64,000 nucleotides of DNA, taken from assembly GCA_965222125.1 (NCBI GenBank), contig CBDCTC010000004.1, positions 142,747 to 206,746 of the forward strand, in the 5' to 3' direction. The position numbers and the translations under genes are program-made. The DNA is from CAZENU01 sp965222125 (lineage in GTDB: Bacteria > Chloroflexota > Dehalococcoidia > Lucifugimonadales > CAZENU01). Position 1 is the first letter of the stretch, and each line of letters opens with the position of its first letter. The notes beneath the pieces were generated by a model. It ran no database searches, was not told where the DNA came from, and saw only the letters and a list, made by a program, of their open reading frames with translations. Below, one piece after another: positions 9,326-16,739 of this stretch.

Positions 9326-9494
9326 GGCGTGCTAACGCTACCACTAATCAGATACAACATCCGGGAGAATCGGGGGCGCGTGGCCGGGATTCCAGTGCCC
9401 CCAGGCTATCTGGATCTGGCTCTCCGGGTGATAAGCGTGAACAGGCCCTAGCAGAGGGGATGCATCCCGACCGCAACTGGCTACGGGAGAGCCG

Positions 9495-10214
9495 CTAGGT
9501 GCCCAGCTCCGCGAGGAGCTCCTGGATCATCTTCTCGGTCTCGAAGTAGCCGCCGGAGCCGAAGTGGGAGTAGCGTATGACGCTGTCCTTGTCGACCAGG
9601 TAGAGTGTCGGCCAGGCTACCGTGCCGAAGGCGCGCCAAGTCTTGAAGTCGTTGTCCTGGGCCACCGGGTACTTCAAGCCGTGCTCGGCAACCGCCTCCA
9701 GGACCTTCTCGCGCCGCTTTTCCGCCCTCATCTCAGGTGAGTGGACCCCGATGATCACAAGACCCTGGTCCGTGTACTTGTCGTACCACTCCTTCATGTA
9801 CGGCAGCGTCCAGACGCAGTTGATGCAGCTATAGGTCCAGAAGTCGACCAGCACGACGTTGCCCCGCAGCTCCTCCAGGGTCAGCGGCTCGGAGTTGATC
9901 CAGGACGCGATCCCCACGAATGCGGGCTCCGGGTGGACCTTGCCGGTCTTGGGCGAGAACGGAGACTGACGGCTGTCGCCCCAGAACGTCCCCGGTAGCG
10001 CGTCCTGAGCGAACACCTGGTCGCCCGGCCGGACAATGTAGTCTTCGACATTCGGCTCGTCATATTCGAGGTACGGCGTAGGTTCAGGGGTCTGGGTCGG
10101 GAATACCCTCGCGGTCGCGGCGGCTTCTGTCTCGTTGGAGCCGACGCAGGCGGCCAGCAGCAGGATGGAAAGCAGCGCGGCGGACAACCCGTATGTGAGA
10201 AAAGCCTTTTTCAC
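9495..10214 (-). CDS. Thioredoxin-fold lipoprotein (TlpA/DipZ-C-like)
   Basis: The 239-residue product has a lipoprotein signal, MKKAFL then a hydrophobic stretch ending in LAAC (Cys23), and a Thr/Pro-rich spacer (TQTPEPTPYL). A thioredoxin-like domain follows. Its active site YSCINCVWTLPYM, with TLPYMKEWYDKY and GTVAWPTLYLVDKD, matches the AhpC/TSA-Redoxin type found in TlpA and the C-terminal part of DipZ. It should act outside the membrane as a thiol-disulfide oxidoreductase. No CcdA-type electron donor is next to it in the window. The conserved cis-proline (WPTLY) is present. Confidence 0.9.
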   Translation of the reverse strand: MKKAFLTYGLSAALLSILLLAACVGSNETEAAATARVFPTQTPEPTPYLEYDEPNVEDYIVRPGDQVFAQDALPGTFWGDSRQSPFSPKTGKVHPEPAFVGIASWINSEPLTLEELRGNVVLVDFWTYSCINCVWTLPYMKEWYDKYTDQGLVIIGVHSPEMRAEKRREKVLEAVAEHGLKYPVAQDNDFKTWRAFGTVAWPTLYLVDKDSVIRYSHFGSGGYFETEKMIQELLAELGT

Positions 10215-10285
10215 GGCGTAAAGTCCTTTCCCTGGAATTGGGCTCTACATCAGTTCGATGCCGTTTTCCGCGCCGCGATTCCGGG

Positions 10286-10648
10286 CTACTGGACGCGCAC
10301 GACCTCGACGGCGTTCGACCACGCCTCCTCAATCCTGTAGAAGTCGCGCTCCTCCGGCCCCAGGATGTGGACGATGATGTCGCTGAAGTCCAGGAGGACC
10401 CAGCCGCTGTTGGGGCTGCCCTCCCTATGGTGCAGCGCCGCGCCTTCGGCCTTCAGCGCCGTCTCGAGGGCCTCGGCTAGCGCCGAGACCTGACGGCCGG
10501 AATCGGCGGACATGATGACGAAGTAGTCGGCGAAGCTGCACACCGCTCCGATGTCGAGCATGACGATGTCGGCCGCCAGTTTGTCGGATGCGACGTCGAC
10601 CGCCAGCCTTGCGTAGTCCGCCGATGACAGTGAGGTTTTCGTAGCCAC
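10286..10648 (-). CDS. rsfS: Ribosome silencing factor RsfS (Iojap family)
   Basis: The product has 120 residues, the usual RsfS size. It contains the family core DYFVIMSADSGRQVSALAEA and a C-terminal GWVLLDFSDIIVHIL followed by RDFYRIEEAW. RsfS binds ribosomal protein uL14 and blocks subunit joining when nutrients are short. The start is the GTG at 10648. A near-consensus promoter ends only a few bases before this codon, so the mRNA is probably leaderless. In many bacteria rsfS lies beside nadD; no nadD is seen here. Confidence 0.93.
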   Translation of the reverse strand: MATKTSLSSADYARLAVDVASDKLAADIVMLDIGAVCSFADYFVIMSADSGRQVSALAEALETALKAEGAALHHREGSPNSGWVLLDFSDIIVHILGPEERDFYRIEEAWSNAVEVVRVQ

Positions 10649-10656
10649 TATTCCAT

Positions 10657-10686
10657 ATTATAATAACCGCGTCAGAATATGGTCAA
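10657..10686 (-). promoter_or_regulatory. Sigma-70-type promoter of rsfS
   Basis: Read on the minus strand, TTGACC (10686-10681) and TATAAT (10662-10657) are separated by 18 bases. Transcription starting about seven bases after the -10 box would begin at about 10650, two bases before the GTG start codon at 10648. No purine-rich ribosome-binding site fits in between. Confidence 0.75.
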
Positions 10687-10768
10687 ACCCCAGAGTCCCC
10701 ACCTGATTGGGAAGGCCGGCATGACGGACTGCTTCCGGTGTCATGGTGGCCCACCCTGTCGGGGATGG

Positions 10769-10788
10769 ATTCCCGCGTTCGCGGGAAT
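10769..10788. repeat. Palindromic intergenic repeat (REP-like hairpin)
   Basis: ATTCCCGCGTTCGCGGGAAT forms a perfect 8-bp stem with a GTTC loop and is followed by GACGGAG. A variant with the same layout, ATACCCGC-CTTC-GCGGGTAT also followed by GACGGAG, lies at 15077-15096. Hairpins of this type, often flanked by TGGATTCCCGC...GGAATGACGG, are common dispersed repeats in high-GC genomes. Confidence 0.75.
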
Positions 10789-10832
10789 GACGGAGGTGGG
10801 GGATTTGGGAAACGGGAACAGGAGGACTTAGC

Positions 10833-11078
10833 GTGTCGAACCTGAGCCACACACCCGGTCCGTGGAACTATAACGACAGGAGCGCCAACCGGGTACTCGG
10901 TCCGGACAACCAGGTAGTAGCCGCTACCTACGGCGGCGCCGTCGGAGACGCGGAGCAGGCGGCCAACACACGCCTGATCGCGGCCGCGCCCGCCATGTAC
11001 GAATATCTCACCGGCAGGGCGGCTGCGGGTGACTCGGAGGCCGGCGAGATTCTCGCGACGCTCGACGAGACGCAATGA
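10833..11078 (+). CDS. Small phage-associated protein of unknown function (HTPGPW type)
   Basis: The 81-residue protein starts with GTG behind a clear AGGAGGA site six bases upstream. Two short motifs stand out: LSHTPGPWNY at the N-terminus and ANTRLIAAAPAMYEYL in the middle. This pair (HTPGPW ... N-x-RLIAAAP-x-(L/M)-x-E-x-L) is known from many small phage and prophage proteins of unknown role. No other phage gene is nearby, so it may be an isolated relic that has been kept, or a moron-type gene. It lies 45 bp after the REP-like hairpin and 54 bp before the aldo/keto reductase. Confidence 0.75.
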   Translation: MSNLSHTPGPWNYNDRSANRVLGPDNQVVAATYGGAVGDAEQAANTRLIAAAPAMYEYLTGRAAAGDSEAGEILATLDETQ

Positions 11079-11132
11079 CGTCGGTCTACCGGCGAAGCCG
11101 ATCGTAGGTCCCCCGGCAAGGAGCAGGCAATC

Positions 11133-11912
11133 TTGGAACTGAAGCCTCTAGGAAATACTGGCGAGCTGATCGCGGAGATCGGCCTCGGCACCGCGTCCTA
11201 CTCCGGCGGCGACGAGCCGCTGCGCAAGGGCATATCGCTGGGCGCCACCCACATTGATACCGCGGAGATCTACGGCACCGAGGAGGCGGTCGGCCGCGCC
11301 ATCCGGGACCTGCGGAGCCGCGTCTTCCTGACGACCAAGGTGGCGCCCGATCACTTTCGCTACGATCAGGTGATCGAGGCCGCGGAGGGCAGCCTGCGGC
11401 GTCTGGGCACTGACCGGATCGACCTGTATCTGCTTCACTGGTCCAACCCGGACATCCCGATAGGGGAGACGATGAGCGCCATGGACCGGCTGGTGGCGGA
11501 CGGGAAGGTGCGCCACGTGGGCGTCAGCAATTTCTCGGTGGCCCAGCTCGAGGAGGCGCAGAGCGTGTCCGGGAACCCGATCGTGACCAACCAGGTCAAG
11601 TACAGTCTGACGGCCCGCGACATCGAGACCGACCTGGTACCGTACTGCCAGCGGAACGGCGTCACGGTCACGGCCTACAGCCCTCTGAACCGGCTCTGGA
11701 GCGAGGCTGGGCCGAGGCTGGCGGCCGCGCTGAAGCGCGTCGCGAACGCGTCCGGGAAGACGGAAGCGCAGGTCGCCCTGAACTGGTGCACGGTCAAAGA
11801 GGGCGTCATCGCGATACCGCGGTCCAGCTCGCTCCAGCGCACCGTGGAGAACTGCGGCGCCTCGGGCTGGCGATTGTCCGCGGAGCAGATAGCCGAACTA
11901 GAGGCCGCCTAG
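11133..11912 (+). CDS. Aldo/keto reductase
   Basis: The 259-residue protein uses a TTG start at 11133 with AAGGAG nine bases upstream. The AKR catalytic tetrad can be traced: Asp and Tyr in HIDTAEIYG, Lys in VFLTTKVAPD and His in LYLLHWSNPD. The NADPH-binding C-terminal signature is present as IAIPRSSSLQRTVENC. It should reduce a carbonyl with NAD(P)H; the substrate is unknown. It is slightly shorter than the typical 280-320 residues but includes all core elements. It ends convergently with the metalloprotease gene, with one base between the stop codons. Confidence 0.92.
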   Translation: MELKPLGNTGELIAEIGLGTASYSGGDEPLRKGISLGATHIDTAEIYGTEEAVGRAIRDLRSRVFLTTKVAPDHFRYDQVIEAAEGSLRRLGTDRIDLYLLHWSNPDIPIGETMSAMDRLVADGKVRHVGVSNFSVAQLEEAQSVSGNPIVTNQVKYSLTARDIETDLVPYCQRNGVTVTAYSPLNRLWSEAGPRLAAALKRVANASGKTEAQVALNWCTVKEGVIAIPRSSSLQRTVENCGASGWRLSAEQIAELEAA

Positions 11913-11913
11913 C

Positions 11914-12972
11914 CTACTCTACCCGGTGGTAGATGAACGGCGACCCCGACAGGATTTCCAAGTCCTGCTCGGTCAGATAGGTCTCTGGATAGTCCCAGAA
12001 GTACCCCAACCACATCAGGGCCCAGGTGTCGCACGTCTCTAGTCCTTCGTCGCATCCCGCTGGGTGACGGAGCCCAAGGGCGTGACCTAGCTCGTGGGCA
12101 AGACCGCCTATCCAGCCGTATGTGCCTCGCGGGCCGGACGCGCACTGTTCGTAGTTGTCGGGGTCCACGAGGCCCATCAGGTCGCCCCTGTGGACTATTG
12201 TGATTCCCTGGCCCCCCTGCCCCAGCGTGCTCGTGCCGTCGCACCTGAACTTCACGTCGGCGTAGATGGCCCATACGTACTCCGGTGATTGGCGTCTCGG
12301 AGCCGGCTGGCAGCCCGCCAGATCGGACAGAACCCGCGAATATCCCCGCTCGGCCTCGTAGTGCGTCGATGGGTTCTCGAGCGAGCATACCTGCGGCACG
12401 TCGCCCACGATTCTGAATGTGGGGCCGTCGAGTTGCTCCGCGTACCAGCACTGGACGTGATAGGCCGCGTACCTGATCGCCTCTCGGTAGTGGTCTTGCA
12501 TTTCGCGGTCAGACGGCACGGCGTAAATGACGCGCACGGCCGGGCCGGGCGTCGGGGTGACGGTTGGCGTCAGACATGGAATCGGCGTCGCGGTCGGCGT
12601 TGGCGTCGCGGTTGGGGTAGCAGTCGGCGTAGGCGTCGAGGTAGGAGTCGGAGTGGCGGTCGGCGACGGCGTAGGGGTCGGCGACGGAGTCGGAGTGGCA
12701 GTTGGCGTCCGAGTTGGCGTCGCGGTTGGGGTAGCCGGCGGCGTAAGGGTCGGCGTGCGCGTCGGGGTCGGGGTTGACGTGGGTGTCGCGGTCGGGGCGA
12801 CCGTCGCAGTTGGCGTGGCTGACGGCGACGGTGTAGCTGTCGGCACAGACGTAGCGGTGACAGCTACCGCCAGCGGGCTGGGGTGCTCGACCACGTCGTC
12901 GCCGCCGCAGGCAAACGACACCGCAGCCGACACGTAGAAAAGCGCGAGCAGAGTCCTCGTGGGTTGCCACAC
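11914..12972 (-). CDS. Putative secreted metzincin-type metalloprotease with Thr-Pro linker
   Basis: The 352-residue product begins with a hydrophobic stretch ending SAAVSFACGG, a probable but imperfect lipoprotein signal. About 100 residues of TPT/TPTA repeats follow (roughly 37-140), then a globular domain. That domain contains GGLAHELGHALGLRHPAGCD, an HExxHxxGxxH zinc site, followed about 12 residues later by a methionine (WALMWLGYF) that fits the Met-turn of metzincins. It is therefore probably a cell-surface zinc protease held away from the membrane by a rigid linker; a substrate cannot be inferred. The start is a GTG at 12972. The region upstream of it is transposase-derived, so the promoter and the true start are uncertain. 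Confidence 0.82.
   Translation of the reverse strand: MWQPTRTLLALFYVSAAVSFACGGDDVVEHPSPLAVAVTATSVPTATPSPSATPTATVAPTATPTSTPTPTRTPTLTPPATPTATPTRTPTATPTPSPTPTPSPTATPTPTSTPTPTATPTATPTPTATPIPCLTPTVTPTPGPAVRVIYAVPSDREMQDHYREAIRYAAYHVQCWYAEQLDGPTFRIVGDVPQVCSLENPSTHYEAERGYSRVLSDLAGCQPAPRRQSPEYVWAIYADVKFRCDGTSTLGQGGQGITIVHRGDLMGLVDPDNYEQCASGPRGTYGWIGGLAHELGHALGLRHPAGCDEGLETCDTWALMWLGYFWDYPETYLTEQDLEILSGSPFIYHRVE
12550..12860 (-). repeat. Low-complexity Thr-Pro coding repeat
   Basis: The DNA is an imperfect tandem array of 6- and 12-base units (minus strand ACNCCNACNGCN) that encodes the TPT/TPTA linker of the metalloprotease. The other strand also stays open (Val-Gly repeats) only because of this periodicity. 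Repeat number is likely to vary between strains. Confidence 0.85.
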
Positions 12973-12974
12973 CC

Positions 12975-13139
12975 TTGGACTACCTTATCGTAGCGAGCGG
13001 TGAACTCCGTCATGTCCAACTGGTCCACCATGTCGGATATGAAGTAGGCCAGATGGTCGTCAGGCAGCCACTCCTGCAACGCCGCTGGCAACAGCAACTG
13101 CTGGTCGGGTTCGTAGGGAAGGTAGGTCTTGCTTATCAA
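12975..13139 (-). pseudogene. N-terminal remnant of an IS1182-type transposase
   Basis: About 55 codons read MISKTYLPYEPDQQLLLPAA, then EWLPDDHLAYFISDMVDQLD, which is the characteristic N-terminus of IS1182-family DDE transposases. After ARYDKVVQG the family resemblance stops abruptly at about 12972, exactly where the metalloprotease frame begins. The remaining frame into that gene has no transposase character. The rest of the transposase, including the DDE core, is missing, so the fragment is inactive. It marks a past insertion and deletion at the 5' side of the protease gene. Confidence 0.85.
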
Positions 13140-13275
13140 CGACTCCCCGCTACTGGACTGGGCCCATCATAACCCAAACACTCGCCAACCGTGTTTGTCG
13201 GACAGGCTGCTAGCTGCGCACAGGCCCATGCGCACGGGCTGGGCTCTGAGCGGGTCCGCCGACCCGACTATCCGG

Positions 13276-13725
13276 TTACTCGTATATCCAGCGGTCGGCG
13301 TCTCGGTTGTACGACAGGATCTCGCTGGGCTGGAAGAACAGGTCGATCTCGCGGGAGGCCGATTCGAGGGAGTCGGAGCCGTGGACCAGGTTCATCCCGA
13401 TCGACATCGCCAGGTCACCCCGTATCGTGCCGGGCGCCGCGTTCAGTGGATTTGTCGCGCCGATGACCCGCCGCACGACCTCTACTGCGTTCTCGCCCTC
13501 GGCGACGATGGCGACGACGGGCGAGGAGGTTATGAAGTCGACGAGCCCGTCGAAGAACGGCTTGCCGACGTGCTCGCCGTAATGGCGGTTCGCCAGATCG
13601 CGGTCGACCGCGATCAGCTTCATCCCCGCCAGCTTCAGTCCTTTGGCCTCGAGTCGCGATATGAGTCCGCCGACCAGGCCGCGCTGGACGGCGTCGGGCT
13701 TCAACAGTACGAGCGTTCTCTCCAT
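13276..13725 (-). CDS. ndk: Nucleoside diphosphate kinase
   Basis: The 149-residue product starts MERTLVLLKPDAVQRGLVGG and carries the catalytic histidine in MNLVHGSDS (His115), with the nucleotide-binding residues of IRGDLAMS. It transfers the gamma phosphate between NTPs and NDPs through a phosphohistidine. The length is right for the family, although the C-terminus (REIDLFFQPSEILSYNRDADRWIYE) is of the long type. The ATG at 13725 has AAGGAG seven bases upstream and lies one base after the tsaB stop codon, so translation is probably coupled. The longer open frame upstream is a shadow of tsaB. Confidence 0.97.
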   Translation of the reverse strand: MERTLVLLKPDAVQRGLVGGLISRLEAKGLKLAGMKLIAVDRDLANRHYGEHVGKPFFDGLVDFITSSPVVAIVAEGENAVEVVRRVIGATNPLNAAPGTIRGDLAMSIGMNLVHGSDSLESASREIDLFFQPSEILSYNRDADRWIYE

Positions 13726-13726
13726 G

Positions 13727-14431
13727 TCAGCTCCTTGGTGTCGACGCCGCGCGGGCCTTCTGGGCGCGCTGGACCTGAGAACCCCGCATGTACAGCGGCT
13801 CCAGCACCTCGGGCGAGTCGACTTCTCCTCTGGTGAATCTTCTGTAGGCCAATTCCGCGATGGCGGCCGGGCTTCTGGTCGGCGGCGGCGCTCCGACGGC
13901 TCGCGTGCGCAGATGGCCCTGTTCCGCCAACGCGCCGGCCACGGCGGCAGCGCTCTCGCCGCACACCAACGTCCCATCCTCGATCACGGTCGACAGCTCG
14001 TCCCAAGCGACGACGCGGTACCCCGTTTCGCCGGCGCCGTCAGGCGTCTCCTGATCGTACACCCCGACGTACAGCGCGCGGCGCCCCGCCTCTATCGCGG
14101 CGCAGACGGGGCGGCCGGACTCCAGGTAGGGCAGCGCTTCAGCGTCCAACGTACCAACACCCACCAGGGGAGCGCCGGTCGCCATTGCCAACGACTTGGC
14201 GAAGCTGATCCCTACGCGCAGCGCGCTGAACCCTCCCGGGCCGCGGGCCACGAACACGGCGTCGAGATCGTCCATCGCGGCGTCGGCCCGATCCATGACC
14301 AGCCTGAGCGCGTCTACCAGCTCAACCGAGTGATTGCGGGCCGACCTCCACGATAGCTGGGTGGTTATGGCGCCGTCCCTCGAGACCGCCACGGAGGCGT
14401 ACCTAGTCGACGTGTCGATACAGAGCTCCAC
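13727..14431 (-). CDS. tsaB: tRNA threonylcarbamoyladenosine biosynthesis protein TsaB
   Basis: The 234-residue protein starts MELCIDTSTRYASVAVSRDG and contains the ASKHA-fold element VFVARGPGGFSALRVGISFA, as in TsaB/YeaZ. TsaB works with TsaD and TsaE to add the threonylcarbamoyl group to A37 of ANN-decoding tRNAs; tsaD is not in the window. The gene sits two bases after tsaE and one base before ndk, forming the operon tsaE-tsaB-ndk. The central insertion is longer than in E. coli, and the last 25 residues are basic. Confidence 0.92.
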   Translation of the reverse strand: MELCIDTSTRYASVAVSRDGAITTQLSWRSARNHSVELVDALRLVMDRADAAMDDLDAVFVARGPGGFSALRVGISFAKSLAMATGAPLVGVGTLDAEALPYLESGRPVCAAIEAGRRALYVGVYDQETPDGAGETGYRVVAWDELSTVIEDGTLVCGESAAAVAGALAEQGHLRTRAVGAPPPTRSPAAIAELAYRRFTRGEVDSPEVLEPLYMRGSQVQRAQKARAASTPRS

Positions 14432-14433
14432 GC

Positions 14434-14919
14434 CTATCCTCCGGGCGCCGCAGCCGCTACCGCGTCCATGACGGCGCCGTATCTCGCATCGTTGGTCGAC
14501 AGTGTGAGCCTGCGATCGTCCTCACCCAGCCGCTCGAAGCGGACCTCGAGACGCGGGACTCCTTCGAGGTAGCGCAACGCTCTGTCCGCCCACTCGACCG
14601 CGCACGCCCCGTCACCGAAGAGATACTCGTCCAGGCCGAGATCGACGACCTCGGTCTCCGAGTCGAGCCGGTAGAGGTCTATGTGGTAGAGCGGTATGCG
14701 GGCAGCGTACTCGGACATCAGGACGAATGTCGGACTTCGCGCGAACTCGTCGCCGCCAAGGCCCCACAGTATCCCCTGGGTCAGGCACGTCTTTCCGGCG
14801 CCGAGCTCGCCGAAGAGGAGGTACACGTGCCCCGGCTCGGCGTGCGAACCGAGAGCGCGCCCGACATCCTGGGTCTCCCCGGCGGTATGGGTGACGACCT
14901 CGACGTGGCTGTCGTGCAA
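14434..14919 (-). CDS. tsaE: tRNA threonylcarbamoyladenosine biosynthesis ATPase TsaE
   Basis: The 161-residue protein has the Walker A motif GELGAGKT at about residues 37-44, then the TsaE hallmarks SPTFVLMSEY, YHIDLYRL and VEWADRALRYL. TsaE hydrolyses ATP to reset the TsaBD complex during t6A synthesis. The start codon is a TTG at 14919 (LHDSHVEVV). It heads the operon, with a promoter about 70 bases upstream. Confidence 0.95.
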   Translation of the reverse strand: MHDSHVEVVTHTAGETQDVGRALGSHAEPGHVYLLFGELGAGKTCLTQGILWGLGGDEFARSPTFVLMSEYAARIPLYHIDLYRLDSETEVVDLGLDEYLFGDGACAVEWADRALRYLEGVPRLEVRFERLGEDDRRLTLSTNDARYGAVMDAVAAAAPGG

Positions 14920-14989
14920 ATTCGTTAAGACCGGCTCCGGAGCGCCGCGTCTGGAGGGTCGGGAATGCGTGGCGCCGAATGGCTCGTGT

Positions 14990-15019
14990 ATTATAGTCAG
15001 ATAGGATACGCAGCCTCAA
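14990..15019 (-). promoter_or_regulatory. Sigma-70-type promoter of the tsaE-tsaB-ndk operon
   Basis: On the minus strand, TTGAGG (15019-15014) and TATAAT (14995-14990) are 18 bases apart, giving a 5' leader of roughly 65 bases before the tsaE TTG. The MITE that starts at 15036 ends its left arm only 16 bases upstream of the -35 box, so the insertion spared this promoter. Confidence 0.65.
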
Positions 15020-15035
15020 GGCCGGGAAGAAGGGG

Positions 15036-15199
15036 GTAACTGTTCAGACTCGGTGAGGGGAATACTCCGCCCCTGGATACCCGCCTTCGCGGGTATGACG
15101 GAGGGGACGTTGCGCGCGCCCTTCGATACGCGCCGGTCAAGGCACCGGCGCTACTCAGGGTGAGCGGGTTGGGTGGGCCACTCAAGTCTGAACAGTTAC
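15036..15199. mobile_element. MITE copy A with perfect 8-bp target duplication
   Basis: The element begins GTAACTGTTCAGACT and ends AAGTCTGAACAGTTAC, almost perfect 16-bp terminal inverted repeats. It is 164 bp long with no coding capacity. The 8 bases AGAAGGGG occur directly on both sides (15028-15035 and 15200-15207), as expected for a transposase that makes 8-bp staggered cuts. Its core contains the REP-like hairpin ATACCCGC-CTTC-GCGGGTAT at 15077-15096 and a right-hand stretch (CGATACGCGCCGGT ... GCTACTCAGGGTGA) shared with copies B and C. The right target duplication lies inside the ribosome-binding region of the next gene. Confidence 0.88.
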
Positions 15200-15212
15200 A
15201 GAAGGGGCCGGA

Positions 15213-15944
15213 TTGCGCGCGCTGATCGTCTCCGACATACACTCGAATCTGGAGGCGTTCCAAGCCGTGCTCGGCGACGCCGAGAACAGAGGCGGATTCG
15301 ACCAGATCTGGTCACTCGGTGACCTCGTCGGCTACGGCCCCGACCCGGGGCCGTGTGTCGACCTCATCCGCCAGCACGACGGCGTCGCCGTGGCCGGCAA
15401 CCACGACCTCGCAGCGGTAGGGAAGCTGGGCACCGAGGCGTTCAACGACTACGCGGCGGCCGCCGTCCACTGGACCGCCGCGCAGCTCGGCGAGGAGCAG
15501 AAGAGCTACCTGCGCCAGCTGCCCCTCAAGACCGAGGTAGACAACTTCACTCTGGCCCACGGCAGTCCGCGAAACCCTGTCTGGGAGTACGTGGTCACGC
15601 CGCGGTCGGCGGCGGCCAACTTCCGGTATTTCCGGACCGAGCGGTGCCTCGTCGGGCACTCGCACATCCCGTTCATCTGCCGACCAAGGGAAGACACCGC
15701 TGTGTTCGGCCCGTTTCCGTTGGACGAGGCCGTGGCGCTGGGCCCGGGACGAGTGATCGTCAACCCCGGAGGGCTGGGACAGCCGCGCGATGGAGACCCG
15801 CGGGCGACATACGCGGTCTACGACGCGGACGCCGGTGCCGTCTACCACCACAGGGTCGAGTACGACATCCCGAAGACCCAGGAAAAGATCGTCGAGCGCG
15901 GGCTGCCGATGTTCCTGGCGCTCCGGCTCGCTAGCGGCAGGTAG
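15213..15944 (+). CDS. Metallophosphoesterase (YfcE/MJ0936-like)
   Basis: The 243-residue protein has the full calcineurin-like phosphoesterase signature. D-x-H is in LIVSDIHSN (Asp8, His10), GD in SLGDLVGYGPDP, GNHD in VAGNHDLA, the later H in FTLAHGSP, and the terminal GHSH in LVGHSHIPF. It should be a two-metal phosphodiesterase or phosphatase; small members of this type act on nucleotides or phosphoproteins. The start is a TTG at 15213. The purine run AGAAGGGG in front of it is the right-hand target duplication of MITE A. The original promoter presumably lay on the far side of the element. Confidence 0.93.
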   Translation: MRALIVSDIHSNLEAFQAVLGDAENRGGFDQIWSLGDLVGYGPDPGPCVDLIRQHDGVAVAGNHDLAAVGKLGTEAFNDYAAAAVHWTAAQLGEEQKSYLRQLPLKTEVDNFTLAHGSPRNPVWEYVVTPRSAAANFRYFRTERCLVGHSHIPFICRPREDTAVFGPFPLDEAVALGPGRVIVNPGGLGQPRDGDPRATYAVYDADAGAVYHHRVEYDIPKTQEKIVERGLPMFLALRLASGR

Positions 15945-15978
15945 GCCGCCCGCCGCGAGGCGGGTCAGGCGGGCCTAC
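15941..15978. terminator. Hairpin shared by two convergent genes
   Basis: GTAGGCCGCCCGCC pairs imperfectly with GGCGGGCCTAC, and the hairpin contains the stop codons of both converging genes (TAG at 15942-15944 on plus, 15975-15977 on minus). No T-tract follows, so efficient intrinsic termination is uncertain. Confidence 0.45.
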
Positions 15979-16739
15979 TCGTCGTCATGGTAGTAGTCGT
16001 CGTCATCCTCAATCGACGCGCCAGGTACCAGGGCATCGCTGCGTCGGCGGCGAGACGGCCGCTTCCGCAACGAGCGTATCGCCGCGGCGGTCTTCTCGGC
16101 TCGCGCTGCGGGCGGCACGTCCACGATCAGCCCTTCCACGCCGAGGTTCCGCACGGTTTCCACGTCGGCCTTTTCGAGACCTTCGGGCGCCTCTACGACG
16201 AACGGTTGCCCCGCAAGGCGTCTGACTCTCTGTACCGCGACAAGGTCGCTCAGGGCCAGCCGTCCCTTCCCGACGCCGGGGCGGAACAGCACCGCGCCGA
16301 ACGGCAGGTCCGCGACGACGCGCCCGACCTCTTCGTCAACGTCGGCGTCGAGGGTGACGATCTTTCCCAGATCGTCGTCGTTGAGCACGGCGGCCTCGGT
16401 GTCCATAGACTCGAAGACGACGAAGTCGCAGCCCTGCTCAACCAGCGCCTCCACCTGCTCGACGGTGTAAGCCGACGGTGAAGGAGTAAGCCTGACGCCC
16501 CAAAGCCGGTCCTTCAGCGCCTCGGCGGCGGCGTCGGGCAGAGGGTACTCTGTCTCGACCAGCAGCGCCGCGGCATCGGCTGCAGCGACTTCCGGGCCAT
16601 CCGTCAGGTCGCCGGCTAGAACCCGAGCGGCCAACACTATCTGCGGCGCCGCGGCGGCACGGCCCGTCGCGGCGGCGAATCCCAGCGGGGCGGGCGCCGT
16701 CTCTCCGACCCTCTCCAAAAGCTCAATGAATCTGCTCAT
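15975..16739 (-). CDS. Conserved protein of unknown function, barrel-like
   Basis: The 254-residue protein is not recognised as a named family. Alternating hydrophobic strands and Ala-rich helices (PQIVLAARVLAGD, GCDFVVFESMDTEAA, GKIVTLDADVDEE, GAVLFRPGV, QPFVVEAPEG, GVEGLIVDVPP) repeat with the rhythm of a beta/alpha barrel. The C-terminus is a basic stretch (RKRPSRRRRSD) followed by an acidic tail, EDDDDYYHDDE. There is no signal peptide or membrane segment. It converges with the phosphoesterase gene. Nothing in the sequence identifies a ligand or reaction. Confidence 0.75.
   Translation of the reverse strand: MSRFIELLERVGETAPAPLGFAAATGRAAAAPQIVLAARVLAGDLTDGPEVAAADAAALLVETEYPLPDAAAEALKDRLWGVRLTPSPSAYTVEQVEALVEQGCDFVVFESMDTEAAVLNDDDLGKIVTLDADVDEEVGRVVADLPFGAVLFRPGVGKGRLALSDLVAVQRVRRLAGQPFVVEAPEGLEKADVETVRNLGVEGLIVDVPPAARAEKTAAAIRSLRKRPSRRRRSDALVPGASIEDDDDYYHDDE

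Noticed and set aside
12550..12860. Regular repeats that might suggest a CRISPR array
   Set aside because: The units are 6 and 12 bases with no spacers and encode a protein linker.
12527..12937. Open plus-strand frame of Val-Gly repeats
   Set aside because: It is the mirror of the Thr-Pro linker in the metalloprotease gene; the 6-base periodicity keeps all frames open, and it has no ribosome-binding site.
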